The position numbers and the translations under genes were made by a program. A DNA stretch of 64,000 nucleotides from JAIPAN01 sp040403555 (GTDB lineage Bacteria; Bacteroidota; Bacteroidia; Sphingobacteriales; Sphingobacteriaceae), in contig JBBAKN010000001.1 of NCBI GenBank assembly GCA_040403555.1, forward strand, positions 372,001-436,000. Direction: 5' to 3'. Shown here piece after piece: positions 63,961-64,000 of the stretch. The notes under the pieces were generated by a model that made no database searches, was not told where the DNA came from, and was given only the letters and a program-made list of their open reading frames with translations. Numbering within the stretch: position 1 is the first letter of the stretch; each line of letters begins with the position of its first letter.

Positions 63961-64000
63961 ATGTCTAATCACGCCATTCAAACAGAAATCGACGCCAGTT
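63961..64000 (+). CDS. start of a CDS running off the window
   Basis: An ATG at 63961 opens a frame reading MSNHAIQTEIDAS to the window edge. A TACCTTTTG box (63928-63936), close to the -7 consensus, lies about 25 bases upstream. Such a beginning is seen in some rubrerythrin/VIT1-CCC1-type proteins, but 13 residues are too few for identification. Confidence 0.4.
   Translation, partial: MSNHAIQTEIDAS

Noticed and set aside
1..64000. CRISPR array, transposon, prophage or rRNA operon
   Set aside because: No regularly spaced direct repeats, transposase, integrase, phage structural gene or rRNA sequence was seen; the only RNA gene found is tRNA-Gln.

Overview
This window is a chromosomal segment of a Bacteroidota bacterium, most likely of the Sphingobacteriales/Sphingobacteriaceae type. 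Pointers are the outer-membrane families (Porin_10-like putative porin, PorP/SprF, a PKD adhesin with a gliding-motility-type C-terminus), a DUF5606 protein, a DUF2723 (GT117-like) membrane protein, a GH109 enzyme, and promoters of the Bacteroidota form TTTG-N19/20-TAnnTTTG. The code is standard: most genes end in TAA, a few in TAG, and punA ends in TGA. A run of 10 N (41399-41408) shows that this is a draft scaffold.

Layout. 1-5.1 kb (+): the 3' part of aconitase, a terminator, rlmH with an in-frame stop just before its conserved C-terminal tail, then a small accessory cassette (HExxH lipoprotein, small lipoprotein, frameshifted outer-membrane protein). 5.1-10 kb (-): DUF5606 gene, cyclophilin, and the overlapping set lpxK-punA-porin. 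10-15.7 kb: pruA (+), beta carbonic anhydrase (-), an acyl-CoA carboxylase carboxyltransferase gene, a GNAT gene and an M42 peptidase (+). 15.7-21.6 kb: a sugar locus made of a Tat-exported GH109-type enzyme (-) facing away from a nucleotidyltransferase, a sugar-kinase-like phosphotransferase and a GH31 glucosidase (+). 21.6-23.5 kb: dnaK (-).

23.7-38.6 kb (-): the S10-spc-alpha ribosomal superoperon in standard order, rplC-rplD-rplW-rplB-rpsS-rplV-rpsC-rplP-rpmC-rpsQ-rplN-rplX-rplE-rpsN-rpsH-rplF-rplR-rpsE-rpmD-rplO-secY-map-infA-rpmJ-rpsM-rpsK-rpsD-rpoA-rplQ. It starts from a textbook Bacteroidota promoter. 38.8-49.2 kb (-): a giant secreted adhesin, split only by the assembly gap, followed by a PorP/SprF gene. 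This pair lies between rplC and rpsJ. 49.4-52.8 kb (-): rpsL-rpsG-fusA-rpsJ with its own promoter and terminator.

53-62.3 kb: M1 peptidase, ArsC-like reductase, pth, rplY/ctc, prs and tRNA-Gln (-), DUF2723 (+), accA (-). 62.4-64 kb (+): SIMPL-domain protein, an unrecognised protein, and the first codons of one more gene.

Most of the window is housekeeping. I see no CRISPR array, transposase, phage gene or obvious defence system. The items most worth a second look are the secretion/adhesion pair between rpsJ and rplC, the adhesin gap that closes in frame by a 7-bp overlap, the interrupted rlmH, the disrupted outer-membrane gene, and unusual spacers and hairpins in the ribosomal, dnaK and tRNA-Gln/prs regions.
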